A DNA stretch of 64,000 bases from JBMNGH01 sp050949725. Its GTDB lineage: Bacteria > Bacillota > Thermosediminibacteria > Thermosediminibacterales > Tepidanaerobacteraceae. A program made the position numbers and the translations under genes. The notes under the pieces were generated by a model. It ran no database searches, was not told the origin of the DNA, and saw nothing but the letters and a program-made list of their open reading frames with translations. The DNA is taken from assembly GCA_050949725.1 (NCBI GenBank), contig JBMNGH010000011.1, positions 124,001 to 188,000 on the forward strand, read 5' to 3'. The number at the start of each line of letters is the position of its first letter. The first letter of the stretch is position 1. Shown piece after piece: positions 33,857-42,597 of the stretch.

Positions 33857-34132
33857 ATGAAATCAACAGGTATAGTTCGAAGAGTCGATGAACTAGGGCG
33901 AGTCGTAATTCCAATTGAGTTAAGGCGTACATTAGACATTGCTGTAAAAGATGCGCTAGAGATTTACGTAGACTCAGACAGAATAGTTTTGAAAAAGTAT
34001 CAGCCTGCATGCATTTTTTGCGGAAGTGCTGAAAATGTTGTGAATTTCAGAGGTAAAAATATTTGTAAGAGCTGTCTGAGGGAAATAGAAGAAATCGATA
34101 GCCGCCCATCTGAAGTTAAGTTGCAACAATAA
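33857..34132 (+). CDS. abrB: AbrB/SpoVT-family transition-state regulator
   Basis: This 91-residue protein begins MKSTGIVRRVDELGRVVIPIELRRTLDI, the swapped-hairpin DNA-binding domain of AbrB. A tail with CIFCGSAENVV and NICKSCLREIEE could bind zinc; B. subtilis AbrB also has a Cys but not this four-Cys arrangement. AbrB represses stationary-phase genes until Spo0A is active. I use the ATG at 33857, 8 bases after GGGGGCG. It sits on the plus strand between nurA and proC, close to its usual place upstream of metG. Confidence 0.92.
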   Translation: MKSTGIVRRVDELGRVVIPIELRRTLDIAVKDALEIYVDSDRIVLKKYQPACIFCGSAENVVNFRGKNICKSCLREIEEIDSRPSEVKLQQ

Positions 34133-34162
34133 GTATCAGAAGTAATTGTATCAAAATTTTTA

Positions 34163-34188
34163 AAAGAAGAGATGTATATCTCTTCTTT
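34163..34188 (+). terminator. Intrinsic terminator of the AbrB-type gene
   Basis: AAAGAAGAGAT (34163-34173), loop GTAT, ATCTCTTCTTT (34178-34188), then ACTTATT. It is an eleven-pair stem. Confidence 0.7.
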
Positions 34189-34300
34189 ACTTATTGTACC
34201 AAATTTACTAATTAAAATCTATCATAAAACTCACACAATCATTTGGTTATAATTTAATACCTGTTGTTCCAAAAGTATACGTTGAATAGTATTTCTAATA

Positions 34301-35125
34301 TCACCCGATCTTGTTTTCCAACATTATCTGCCTCGACCGACGTGCGGCACTGTTTACCGCTTCGATTATTGATTTAGTAAAGCCCTCTTTCTCTAAAACA
34401 TTCAATCCTGCAACCGTCGTGCCTCCGGGAGAAGTAACTTTTTGCCTCAGGTATTCTGGACCCTCACCTGTCTCAAGCACCATCTTAGCTGCTCCAAATA
34501 CCGTTTGGGCAGCAAGTTTTTCCGAAATACCCCTGTCAAGGCCAGCCATTATTCCAGCTTCTGTCATCGCCTCCATCATCAGATATACGTATGCCGGGCC
34601 GCTTCCCGAGAGACCTGTTACAGCATCCAGACACCCTTCATCAACCCGGATCACTTTGCCTATAGATAAAAGGATGCTCTCAGCGATCTTTATGCACTCG
34701 GAGTCAGCATAAGTTCCACATGCTACAGCAGTAGCAGATTCCTTTATCTGACAAGAAGTATTGGGCATTGCCCTGATTACCCTAATATTTTTCGACACTG
34801 TGTCTTCAATAATTTTTGTAGTAATTCCTGCAACCACAGATATTATAATATGATTCTCATTCAAAAACTTTCCAAGAACGGCCATCAGGTCAATGATATC
34901 TTTCGGTTTAACAGCTATTACTAGTACATCGCACATAGCGGCTATTTCTTTGTAACTCCTGGTAATATTAACGAAATAGTTTTCCTTGAAAAAATTCAGC
35001 CTATGGTCATCGGATCTGTTAATAACATATATATTCTCGGGCAAAAAAGTTTTATGCTCCAATATGCCCTTCAAAAATGCTTCAGCTAGAGACCCTGCCC
35101 CTATTATACCGAGGTTCTTGCCCAT
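34301..35125 (-). CDS. proC: Pyrroline-5-carboxylate reductase
   Basis: This 274-residue enzyme performs the last step of proline synthesis, reducing P5C with NAD(P)H. It has MGKNLGIIGAGSLAEAFLKG (Rossmann loop, with Ser in place of the third Gly), VIAVKPKDI, RAMPNTSCQI and the signature TSPGGTTVAGLNVLE. The start is the ATG at 35125 with GGGAGG 11 bases upstream; a 42-residue in-frame extension upstream runs through non-coding leader sequence and is rejected. A proline-type T-box leader precedes it. Confidence 0.95.
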   Translation of the reverse strand: MGKNLGIIGAGSLAEAFLKGILEHKTFLPENIYVINRSDDHRLNFFKENYFVNITRSYKEIAAMCDVLVIAVKPKDIIDLMAVLGKFLNENHIIISVVAGITTKIIEDTVSKNIRVIRAMPNTSCQIKESATAVACGTYADSECIKIAESILLSIGKVIRVDEGCLDAVTGLSGSGPAYVYLMMEAMTEAGIMAGLDRGISEKLAAQTVFGAAKMVLETGEGPEYLRQKVTSPGGTTVAGLNVLEKEGFTKSIIEAVNSAARRSRQIMLENKIG

Positions 35126-35177
35126 CGAGAAAATACCTCCCTGGTGAAATTTGGATTTCGAATTAATATAAGAACCC

Positions 35178-35232
35178 CACCCGACAACGCAATCAAAGAT
35201 TGCTATCGGGGACCGGGAACCTTGTTGTTTAC
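35178..35232. repeat. Third copy of the dispersed ~55-bp repeat, in the proC leader
   Basis: CCCGACAACGCAATCAAAG, then ATTGCT, CGGG, CCGGGAACCTTGTT and TTTACAA match the unit at 14095-14148 with a few changes. It lies between the T-box terminator and the proC ribosome binding site. Confidence 0.65.
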
Positions 35233-35239
35233 AAACAAA

Positions 35240-35515
35240 AAAACCTTTCACTCCATAAAGGACGAAAGGTTTTCTCGCGGTACCACCTTAATTGGTCATG
35301 ACGACCCGCTCTGAGGTACGCCCCATAAATTCGATGCCCGGGGGTTATACCCTCTCCATCATAACGGAGGAGAAACCCGTTTAAGCTCATCGCCAAAAGC
35401 TCAGGGGTGGGTTCAAATAACATCGAACGCAGGAAACCTTACAGCCGACGGGTCTTCCCTCTCTTTACGCCTTCGTTATCCTACTTTCCCCATCAATGCT
35501 TTATCATCTGTGTAA
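35240..35515 (-). promoter_or_regulatory. T-box leader of proC (proline-type)
   Basis: On the minus strand AAGGTGGTACCGCG (about 35276-35289) is the T-box. It is followed by AACCTTTCGTCC and a pairing GTGAAAGGTTTTTTTG, the terminator (35238-35271). Stem I elements include GGGAAGACC, and in the presumed specifier loop GAA-CCC-A (codon at 35409-35411) is a Pro codon followed by a purine. Shifting by one base gives CCA, also Pro. Uncharged tRNA(Pro) should activate proC. Confidence 0.88.
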
Positions 35516-35526
35516 GTTTAAACAAT

Positions 35527-35554
35527 ATTATACCATATTATTTAAAACAGTCAA
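35527..35554 (-). promoter_or_regulatory. Promoter of the proC T-box transcript inside the sipW 3' end
   Basis: On the minus strand TTGACT (35549-35554) and TATAAT (35527-35532) are 16 bases apart. The -35 box is within the last codons of the signal peptidase gene and the -10 box overlaps its stop. Confidence 0.6.
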
Positions 35555-36637
35555 TAGCCGTCGAAGTTTTCGACGGATTTGCCTTATTGTTTTTTTGCGC
35601 AGGCGCGTATCTATTAGTGGATATAACATAATCGGCAGGCCTGGGACAATCGAAACAATGAATAGGGCCAGCCAGTAATTTATCCTTGCTAATCGATATA
35701 ATATATCGATTGGGAGTATGGGGAAAAACATCCCGACCCATATAGGTGTTCGGTATTCTCCCGGTTTTTCAGCTGTTACATTCACGACTACTTCACGTTG
35801 TTCACCAGGTCTTATAAAACATCTATCATGATTGAACGACAATTGGGTATCTTCATTCGTAATTGTTGCAATAATCGGGACAAATCCTTTATTGCTCAGT
35901 TCCACAAGGGGCTTTTCAATACTTTCACCGACCTGCAAAATACCTATATCACTGCCCATAATAATTCCTTTTTTCCCCTGTGTCACTTCATACTGAATAA
36001 CCAAGTGTTGGCTAGTGGCAAGCATTGTAGCCGCAATGACGATCACAACGGTTATTCCGCTGAATAAATAAACGAGTTGCAGATCAAAACCGCTTTTTTT
36101 GTTTTTTTTATCTCTGGTAAGGCCGCTAGCTCCGACGATGGCTGCTAATATTACGGCTATAGTCGGAAGTGTATAAGGGTTCTTTTGGAACTTTTCCATG
36201 TAAAGAGGGATGTATCCGATCAGGGGAAGTTTTAAAGGAATACTGCCCCATGTAATCGAGCGACTAACTATCCATTCGCGCTTTATGGGACCTGACCCGC
36301 CGGTCTGCTGGTCAGTCATTTCGTTTGCATCGCCTTTTGTTATAAATCCGGTGTCCGTATCTCCGTCTACAACCCTGTGCATTATCCACCCTTGTGAAGC
36401 GTAACTTCCGCTTTCGGTTTTGAATATAACTATATCCCCTTTTTCAACAACATCTTTAGCTGCGAGCTTCTCTATGAACACAGCATCTCCCCGCTTAAAA
36501 AGAGGGTACATACTGTTTGAACGAACTGCAGACATTAAAAGGGGTTGTCTAGTAATAGCTGAACCTACTGCTGCCGCTAGCAGGATTATGATGACAATAT
36601 ATGCCCCTATACCCAAAATACGAAACAATAATTTCAT
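35528..36637 (-). CDS. sipW: SipW/ER-type signal peptidase I with extra extracytoplasmic domain
   Basis: This is a 369-residue membrane protease. Residues 5-27 form the first membrane span. The nucleophile is Ser42 in SNSMYPLF, and His87 (GWIMHRVV) replaces the Lys of ordinary bacterial signal peptidases, which marks the archaeal/ER/SipW type; GDIVIF and TKGDAN follow. The usual length is about 180-200 residues. Here a second half adds membrane spans (about 150-172, 190-210, 325-350) around a roughly 110-residue beta-rich domain (VGESIEKPLVELSNKGFVP; FIRPGEQREVVVNVTAEKPG). SipW enzymes process TasA-like matrix proteins. Its probable substrates are the neighbouring 37013-37552 and 41588-42475 products. 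Confidence 0.88.
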   Translation of the reverse strand: MKLLFRILGIGAYIVIIILLAAAVGSAITRQPLLMSAVRSNSMYPLFKRGDAVFIEKLAAKDVVEKGDIVIFKTESGSYASQGWIMHRVVDGDTDTGFITKGDANEMTDQQTGGSGPIKREWIVSRSITWGSIPLKLPLIGYIPLYMEKFQKNPYTLPTIAVILAAIVGASGLTRDKKNKKSGFDLQLVYLFSGITVVIVIAATMLATSQHLVIQYEVTQGKKGIIMGSDIGILQVGESIEKPLVELSNKGFVPIIATITNEDTQLSFNHDRCFIRPGEQREVVVNVTAEKPGEYRTPIWVGMFFPILPIDILYRLARINYWLALFIVSIVPGLPIMLYPLIDTRLRKKTIRQIRRKLRRLLTVLNNMV

Positions 36638-36828
36638 GGAATGCCTCCATTTACACCATGTTTAGACATATGTCCTAAAGGTCTTACCTAGTTATTTTTT
36701 GTTTGTTGTTTTTTTATTATTTTTATTTGCAAAGAAATATCCATCTTTACTTTCATTTTATTGCAAAATTTTATAGTGACAAATTACACAAAGAGGTAAT
36801 CCACATGGCTCGAAAGTATACTTTTTAG

Positions 36829-36949
36829 TAATTCATGGGTATTCCTCTAAATAATCCATAGGCATTCCTTTAGGTAATTCATAAGCATTCCTTAAAGATA
36901 CCCGATTTGATACTTCAAAAGCAGTCCTCGGAGTCATGTAAACAGTTCC
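36829..36949. promoter_or_regulatory. Tandem 23-bp-spaced direct repeats before the small exported-protein gene
   Basis: TAATTCATGGGTATTCCT (36829), TAATCCATAGGCATTCCT (36852) and TAATTCATAAGCATTCCT (36875) start exactly 23 bases apart. A weaker copy, TACTTCAAAAGCAGTCCT, is at 36911-36928 and a degenerate one at about 36931-36949. They end near a -10-like CATAAT (36959-36964) with a poor -35, so they look like activator sites on a factor-dependent promoter. The nearby NarL-type response regulator is the obvious candidate. Confidence 0.7.
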
Positions 36950-37012
36950 ACTATAACCCATAATATAAGCAAAAGCGGTGGAAACACCGAGAAAAATCAA
37001 GGAGGGTTTTAT

Positions 37013-37552
37013 ATGAAAAAAGGTTTGTTGGTTGTCATCGCTCTGTTGGCAGTCGCAAGTATTATGGCGGCAATGGCTTATACGAGCGCCAGAGTTACCA
37101 ATCCCGCAACTATGGCAATAGTAAACAGCGGGAAGGCATTCTTAAGGATTTATCCCAGTTTCACGCAGAACAATCCAGGCACAAGTTATAAAGACGTGAA
37201 CGTGTTCATCGACGAAGACGGCAGATTCAAGTTTGACTTTACGAAAGGAGCATGGGGCGCAGGTTCAGTAGGTTTCCAGCCGGGAAGCCGCTACGAGTTT
37301 GAGGACCTGTTCTGCATCTACAACGGTTCTAAGGACACCGTACGGTACTGGCTGGAAAACGACGGCATCGAATACATTTCTATCAAAGCCGGGAATACCT
37401 ATCTGATTAAAGATGGCGTATCAACGGGCAACAAAATTACATTGGGCAGCTCCACAGGGACCTGGTACCTGGATGTAATCTTCGACATCCCCGAAGATGC
37501 CGACCTTGAAAATATCAGCGGAAATATCATTGTCCACTCAGAAGCAGTTTAA
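37013..37552 (+). CDS. Small exported protein, probable SipW substrate (DUF1102/TasA-like)
   Basis: This 179-residue protein begins MKKGLLVVIALLAVASIMAA, a signal segment followed by MAYTSARVTNPATMAIVN, resembling archaeal DUF1102 proteins and SipW-processed proteins. The rest is beta-rich (GFQPGSRYEFEDLFCIYNGS; GTWYLDVIFDIPEDADLENI). GGAGGG lies 7 bases before the ATG, behind a CGGTG-GAAA-CACCG leader hairpin at 36976-36989. Codons here are richer in C-ending choices than in neighbours, as in highly expressed genes. The terminator is very strong. Together these point to an abundant surface or matrix subunit. The exact family is uncertain. Confidence 0.7.
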   Translation: MKKGLLVVIALLAVASIMAAMAYTSARVTNPATMAIVNSGKAFLRIYPSFTQNNPGTSYKDVNVFIDEDGRFKFDFTKGAWGAGSVGFQPGSRYEFEDLFCIYNGSKDTVRYWLENDGIEYISIKAGNTYLIKDGVSTGNKITLGSSTGTWYLDVIFDIPEDADLENISGNIIVHSEAV

Positions 37553-37623
37553 GCAAAATACGTATAGATTCACGAAGAAGCGGAATAAACAGAATAGAAA
37601 TAAACATATCTGATGAATAAGCC

Positions 37624-37668
37624 AATATCCCCAAGGTTTTAGCAGCCTTGGGGATATTATTTTTTTAT
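37624..37668 (+). terminator. Strong intrinsic terminator after the small exported-protein gene
   Basis: AATATCCCCAAGG (37624-37636) pairs with CCTTGGGGATATT (37646-37658), a perfect thirteen-pair stem, followed by ATTTTTTTA. Confidence 0.92.
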
Positions 37669-37945
37669 ATATAAACTCGAAGCGTTTTGTTATGTATGCC
37701 AATATGTTTTATTATTTATTACCTAGAACCAGATGCGTTTTTATGATCTATATGCTTTATTGTTTATGAACTTGATGTATTTGCCTGTCAATAGAGTATC
37801 GGCTTAGTTTTCGGTTTACTGTGTTATTTATCCTTGTATAGGTATCTCATCATGTGATTTTTCTTTATTGGACAGCCACTTCAGCAGTTGTACCCGCAAA
37901 CCCACTGAAATTCGGAGAAATCAATTTGTATAGCTTTAAGTGATT
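37669..37945. other. Non-coding gap between convergent genes
   Basis: This AT-rich stretch lies between convergent genes. Two loosely similar segments (ATGTTTTATTATTTAT near 37700 and ATGCTTTATTGTTTAT near 37750) are visible but too diverged to call. I see no gene. Confidence 0.4.
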
Positions 37946-38563
37946 TTAAAAGCCGACCAGATCTTTTGAATTTGCGTAAAGAGCAGCTTGAGTCCGGTCT
38001 GACAGCTGAAGTTTTGACAGAATCTGACTTACATGTTTTTTTACCGTGTATTCCGTTATATACAGCCTCTTAGCTATGTCACGGTTGCTCAAGCCCTCCC
38101 CCAATGCCTTGAAGACATCTCTCTCTCGAGGCGTCAGTTCATTTATGGGGTCGTCCGCTTCTTTCATCTTTAGTTCAACCAAGGCAGGGTCGTAAAATTT
38201 CCTTCCTCGATTGATAAGCCGTATTGCAAAAAGGAGTTCTTCTGGAAGAACCTCTTTCATCAAATATCCGTCAACATCAAGCTGTTCAGCTTGCTTGAAG
38301 TCGTCTAAACTTGATGAAGATGTGAGCACCACAAATTTGCACTGCACTTTATCCTCTCTTGCCCTTTTTATTATTTCAAGGCCGCATTCCTCCCCCAGCA
38401 TGAGATCCACCAAAGCCATGTTTGGATTTGTCCTTGCGATTACTTGCAATGCCTCATCTACTGTAGCTGCCTCTTCACATCTCTCAATATCCTTTTCCGA
38501 TGACAACACAGCAGCGAGGCCCTTCCTCACAAGGGGGTGATCATCAACTATCACGATTCTCAT
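37946..38563 (-). CDS. NarL/FixJ-family response regulator
   Basis: This 205-residue protein begins MRIVIVDDHPLVRKGLAAVL. The phosphoacceptor Asp is in MALVDLMLGEE (residue 53), and the conserved Lys is in GYLMKEVLP. The C-terminal LuxR-type HTH reads LTPRERDVFKALGEGLSNRDIAKRL in outline, with ITEYTVKKHVSQILSKL. I favour the ATG at 38563, 9 bases after AGGTG; a GTG at 38575 overlapping the kinase stop is the alternative. It is the last gene of the c-di-GMP riboswitch operon and the likely activator of the divergent surface-protein promoter. Confidence 0.93.
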   Translation of the reverse strand: MRIVIVDDHPLVRKGLAAVLSSEKDIERCEEAATVDEALQVIARTNPNMALVDLMLGEECGLEIIKRAREDKVQCKFVVLTSSSSLDDFKQAEQLDVDGYLMKEVLPEELLFAIRLINRGRKFYDPALVELKMKEADDPINELTPRERDVFKALGEGLSNRDIAKRLYITEYTVKKHVSQILSKLQLSDRTQAALYANSKDLVGF

Positions 38564-38571
38564 ATCTTGTT

Positions 38572-40353
38572 TCACCTAGCCTCTTTGACCCTTGGTTCTA
38601 CAGGAATGATTACCTGAATTTCAGTTCCATAGCCTTCTTGGCTCTTTAATTCAAATTTACCACAAAAGGCCTCAACCAATGTTTCCATATTATTAATTCC
38701 AAGACCGGACTGCTTTTTATTTCCAATGTCAAACCCCCTTCCGTTATCCCTTACAAAAAGTTTTACAAATCCGGATTGTATACAAAGATCGATATCGATT
38801 TTGCTGCACCTGCCATGGCGAACCGCATTACCAGTCGCCTCACAGACTATTCTGTAGATTGTCTTTTTTAAATAATGAGACAAGTTTTCTCCGCTGCCAT
38901 TCATGGAAAAATCTATATCGATACTGTTCAGCTTTGAAATGTTTTTCAGATATGATTTTAAACTGGCCTCCAAGACATTTTCCCCACGTTTTTTAGGACT
39001 AAGGCGGTATATAGATGAACGTAGCTCCTTCATAGCGGTATTTGCAGAATCCCTGATTAGCAAGAGCTGTTTTTCAACCTCATCCCTGCTGTTTGTTTCC
39101 CAGTTTGACGCCACCATATGTGCTGCGCAAACTATGCCAAAAAGCCTGTGTGACACGTTGTCGTGTATCTCATTTGCAATCCGATTTTGCTCTTGTGCAA
39201 CTATCAGATGGTTGGAGACCTCCTCCAATCTGAATCTTTCCATTATTACGGCACTCATATCAGAAAGAAAGGTCAACTGCCTTTCATATTTTCTAATAAA
39301 TTCCTCAGGATCGGTATCTTTTAATTCTAATCCCATGATTCCATAATTGGAAGCATAAGAACTGACTGGCACTATGCAAAAGTCGCCTTTAGCTGTACAG
39401 ATTTTTGCTGCTTTTTTCAGTTTTTTTAGCTTCACCCACTTCGAATTTATTAGCTCTGATAACTCCTGTGCCATATCGGGCTGAGCAACACTGCTGACTG
39501 CAATGGAGCTGCTTTTGTTATCAAATGGAGCAATCCAAAAAAATGACAACCTGTTTTTGGTAAGCCTAGATGCACAATCCGCAAAAACTCGCATAAACCC
39601 CTCTAAATTGTCCTGAGATGTAAATGCCTCCACTGTTTGGTACAATGACATTATGTGTTCCAGTTCCTCATTTATGGTCTCATTAGCCTTTTCAAGTGAG
39701 TGATTGGCTTTCATCAACTGCTCTTTCTGCAGTGCCAACTCCTGGGCCTGTTTGTCAAGCTTTTGCATAAAACCCGACAGAAGCCTTACTGCTAATGTAA
39801 TTAGTATAAAAACTAGCAAGCTCTGATAATAATCCTGGACAAGAGTACTTATTTCAACAAACTGATCATAAAATACATAAGTTATAAATGTTGCTGCAAA
39901 CATGTAAAAGACAAGATTTGCCCAATAGAATGCAGGGCGTAAAAAACATGCCGCAACCAAAACAGGGTTTAATGCGTACCAGATGTATGAGCTATTGAGG
40001 CCTCCTGTAGGTATTAATAGCAAAGTTATTCCAAATGTTTCTGCCAAGATGATCCTTTTTATTATTCCATGATTTTCATGATATTTTATGTACAAACCTG
40101 TTATTACTTTTGCAGCTATACAAAGGGAGACCACAACCCCGGCTTTATAAAAAAAAGGGCTCTTTGGCTCACCGATGATGTAAGAAAATGATGTAATCAA
40201 AAGAGATATGTAGCGATATAAATATATTATTCTCAATTGGCCGGGTGAGCTTTTTGTGCCTGGATGACCCCAGCCTAGAAGTGAGTTCATCCATGTGAAC
40301 TGATACGACCGGTTGGACTTATGTATCTTGTTAAATGCCATTTTACTCAACAT
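38572..40353 (-). CDS. Membrane sensor histidine kinase (NarX/DesK type)
   Basis: This 593-residue kinase has five or so membrane spans (about 42-62, 68-90, 100-118, 125-163, 178-195), then a coiled coil (200-235) and a GAF-like region (about 240-370). The HisKA_3 dimerisation domain has phosphoacceptor H397 in ANEIHDNVSHRLFG. The ATPase domain shows CEATGNAVRHG and VRDNGRGFDIGNKKQSGLG. The signal is unknown. The ATG follows GGAG by 6 bases and overlaps the upstream DUF5305-like gene. It should phosphorylate the regulator encoded next. Confidence 0.93.
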   Translation of the reverse strand: MLSKMAFNKIHKSNRSYQFTWMNSLLGWGHPGTKSSPGQLRIIYLYRYISLLITSFSYIIGEPKSPFFYKAGVVVSLCIAAKVITGLYIKYHENHGIIKRIILAETFGITLLLIPTGGLNSSYIWYALNPVLVAACFLRPAFYWANLVFYMFAATFITYVFYDQFVEISTLVQDYYQSLLVFILITLAVRLLSGFMQKLDKQAQELALQKEQLMKANHSLEKANETINEELEHIMSLYQTVEAFTSQDNLEGFMRVFADCASRLTKNRLSFFWIAPFDNKSSSIAVSSVAQPDMAQELSELINSKWVKLKKLKKAAKICTAKGDFCIVPVSSYASNYGIMGLELKDTDPEEFIRKYERQLTFLSDMSAVIMERFRLEEVSNHLIVAQEQNRIANEIHDNVSHRLFGIVCAAHMVASNWETNSRDEVEKQLLLIRDSANTAMKELRSSIYRLSPKKRGENVLEASLKSYLKNISKLNSIDIDFSMNGSGENLSHYLKKTIYRIVCEATGNAVRHGRCSKIDIDLCIQSGFVKLFVRDNGRGFDIGNKKQSGLGINNMETLVEAFCGKFELKSQEGYGTEIQVIIPVEPRVKEAR

Positions 40354-41485
40354 CTAAAACTCCACTTTCAAAACTGGATATTTTGGGCTCAATCTGGCAC
40401 ATGCTTTGATTGTATGCCGAATAGCTGAAGACGTGGTCCCCATCGACAACATAGTATATAACGGTATCATCCGATTCCCTATACCGGAAAATCGGCTGTT
40501 CCTTCTCATCTGCGATTTTCAACAGTGCTTTGAAAGACTCAAGGTTCAGCAATTGAGTGTCAAGTAATCTTTTTACAGGAATTATTTTGCTTCGATATTT
40601 CTTATCTATCCTCTCAGCCTCTGTCAATGCCTGTTTGATTAACCTTTTCTCTCTAACTAGCAACGACAATAAATAAACCAAAAGCAGTAAAGATATTATT
40701 GCGAATACGTATCTCGATGCGATAATAGAGAAATCCCACCCAAACAAATTATACTTTTGGGCACTTATTTCGGTCCTTTCAATCACATCCTCCTTTACAA
40801 ACTCTGTTTTACTGTTTAAGGGGGAGTGTGGATCCATCAAATCGTCAGGGGCCTCATTTACCAACTTCATCAGGCCGTTGGTCAGTTCAAAGGTAAATTC
40901 AGGGGTGGAATCCAACGGTATTCTATTGTCATTGAATATGATATCCCCTTCGACAAGCGGCTTTATCGTCAGTAGATACTTGCTCGACCTTGTCCTGGTA
41001 TCTTCTTCAACAGCCTCAATAAATCCTTGATAATAAGATGGAACGATTTTGTGTTCTAAATTAATGAACGGGGCATCCTCCTCAACCCTAATCGGCGTTT
41101 CTTCCTTAAATACAAACTCCTTTTCCCACACCCCTTCAGACACCAACCTGGCGATAATTTGATACGTCCCTTGTACAACAACTGGCCGTTCTGCTGAAAT
41201 GGTTGATGTCAAACAGATGTTTATCGAATCGGTTATATTTGTCAGAATCGGACTATCGGTCTTTATTATTCCTCCTTCAGGGTATAGCAGACACGGAATT
41301 ACCTCGACAGAGTAATCCATAGCTGTTTTTTGGATTATCTTGTTTTCTATTATTTTGTGCTCAAGTTGAAGGGGTTGTCTGAAAGCGCTACAAGCAAAAA
41401 TTGTGGAAACGATCCACAGTAAAATTACAAAGGTATAAAAAAATTTAGACCTGCTCGGAATATGTTGTGGCTTTTTTTCCCCCAT
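40343..41485 (-). CDS. DUF5305-like membrane protein
   Basis: This 380-residue protein has an N-terminal membrane span (FFYTFVILLWIVSTIFACSAF, about 15-36), a long extracytoplasmic beta-rich region (about 40-265), a second span (YVFAIISLLLLVYLLSLLV, about 272-292) and a cytoplasmic tail of about 90 residues (KYRSKIIPVKRLL; YYVVDGDHVFSY). Layout and sequence recall DUF5305, a family I know mainly from archaea and often near signal peptidases. The ATG at 41485 has GGGGAG 8 bases upstream; a longer start at 41554 lacks one. It may assemble or anchor the exported proteins, or present a signal to the kinase that follows. Confidence 0.65.
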   Translation of the reverse strand: MGEKKPQHIPSRSKFFYTFVILLWIVSTIFACSAFRQPLQLEHKIIENKIIQKTAMDYSVEVIPCLLYPEGGIIKTDSPILTNITDSINICLTSTISAERPVVVQGTYQIIARLVSEGVWEKEFVFKEETPIRVEEDAPFINLEHKIVPSYYQGFIEAVEEDTRTRSSKYLLTIKPLVEGDIIFNDNRIPLDSTPEFTFELTNGLMKLVNEAPDDLMDPHSPLNSKTEFVKEDVIERTEISAQKYNLFGWDFSIIASRYVFAIISLLLLVYLLSLLVREKRLIKQALTEAERIDKKYRSKIIPVKRLLDTQLLNLESFKALLKIADEKEQPIFRYRESDDTVIYYVVDGDHVFSYSAYNQSMCQIEPKISSFESGVLDVE

Positions 41486-41587
41486 GTCGCGTTCTCCCCA
41501 TCTATTAATATATTTATTTACGACCGTCTTCTTGATTTCCAGACGTATCCTCATTTACATGTTTTTTAAATCTTTCTCCCATGTTAC

Positions 41588-42475
41588 CTAAGTAATGTCC
41601 TTGATGCCACCTGTGGCCTCGCTTCCTTCATCCTGCTCGCCACCTTCGGATTTGTCCACAACCGTAGCTAATTGTTCTTTAATATCCCTTTCAATATCGT
41701 CTTCAACATGGTTTTCATCTCCGTGTACGTAGTCTTCAACATCTCCAAATACCTCACTTGCTTCATCTACACCCATATCCATATTTTCCACACAGCCATC
41801 TTCATCTGGGTCAGGACGATATGCATCACCTTCACCATTGACTTCAGCATCACCTTGAGCATCGCCTGTGCCAAAACTCTGCTCAACACCTGTGGTATCA
41901 GTCGATTGGTCTGACCCTGTTACGGGGGTTTCTTGCCCAAACTCGATTCCGTTTTCTTCTTGTCCCGGCTGTAGTATTGGTTGTATATCGAGTGGCACGT
42001 CCAGGGAACCTTTGAGCTCTGCGCTACCTCCTGCCCATTCTGCATAAGCCGTCACTTCAACCTCTTGGATTATTGTCATTGGCTGTGTAATTGTTTCATC
42101 AACATGTGAGCTGACACAAAAAGGAATTTTCCCTTCTTCTCCCGGCGATAGCGCCAACGCCCTTCCCTCCGGAAATCGAATTTTTATATTATTTTTATCG
42201 TAATCAAAACGTGTGTATACATCGACCACTTTTTTTGAGTTGTTGATCACAGTAAAATGATAATTCCCATCTTCGGAATCTTTCAGTGTTTTCCGCCATT
42301 CTGACTCGACAAAAGCAGGAATTGCTATTAGTGATCTGTCATGGGCTGTAATATTCAGACAGGCGGGGGATTTTATATTCGCCAGACTGTAACTGGAAAC
42401 GTAATTCAGAAAAAACAGAGCCAGAATGAGTGCCAGGGTTATCATTATTTTTGATATCGAGAGCAGTTCCCACAC
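41588..42475 (-). CDS. Exported protein with acidic low-complexity C-terminus
   Basis: This 295-residue protein has an N-terminal signal segment (IMITLALILALFFLNYVSSY). A beta-rich domain (about 45-170) shows YHFTVINNSKKVVDVYTRFD and ALSPGEEGKIPFCVSSH. The tail (about 175-295) is very acidic and rich in Gly, Asp and Glu, with DPDEDGCVENMDMGVDEA. It is probably a SipW substrate in the matrix module. The start is uncertain: GTG 42475 lies inside the AGGAGGTG site, and a CTG 9 bases later would have better spacing. It is the first gene after the c-di-GMP-II riboswitch. The acidic tail might bind cations. Confidence 0.65.
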   Translation of the reverse strand: MWELLSISKIMITLALILALFFLNYVSSYSLANIKSPACLNITAHDRSLIAIPAFVESEWRKTLKDSEDGNYHFTVINNSKKVVDVYTRFDYDKNNIKIRFPEGRALALSPGEEGKIPFCVSSHVDETITQPMTIIQEVEVTAYAEWAGGSAELKGSLDVPLDIQPILQPGQEENGIEFGQETPVTGSDQSTDTTGVEQSFGTGDAQGDAEVNGEGDAYRPDPDEDGCVENMDMGVDEASEVFGDVEDYVHGDENHVEDDIERDIKEQLATVVDKSEGGEQDEGSEATGGIKDIT

Positions 42476-42597
42476 CTCCTATTATTGCTATTTTTCGCTT
42501 TATTTATCTATATTATTCCATTAATTATAATTTATTCCGTAATACATAATTGCTACTTTGCCTGTTAGAAATTATTTAATACAACCGGTTGACGTAA

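Noticed and set aside
34301..35251. Longer proC start at 35251
   Set aside because: The extra 42 residues come from the T-box terminator and repeat region; the ATG at 35125 has a good Shine-Dalgarno sequence and the usual proC N-terminus.
36976..36989. CGGTG-GAAA-CACCG hairpin considered as part of a second c-di-GMP riboswitch
   Set aside because: The leader lacks the conserved class I or class II aptamer blocks; it is a simple GNRA-capped hairpin, perhaps stabilising the mRNA.
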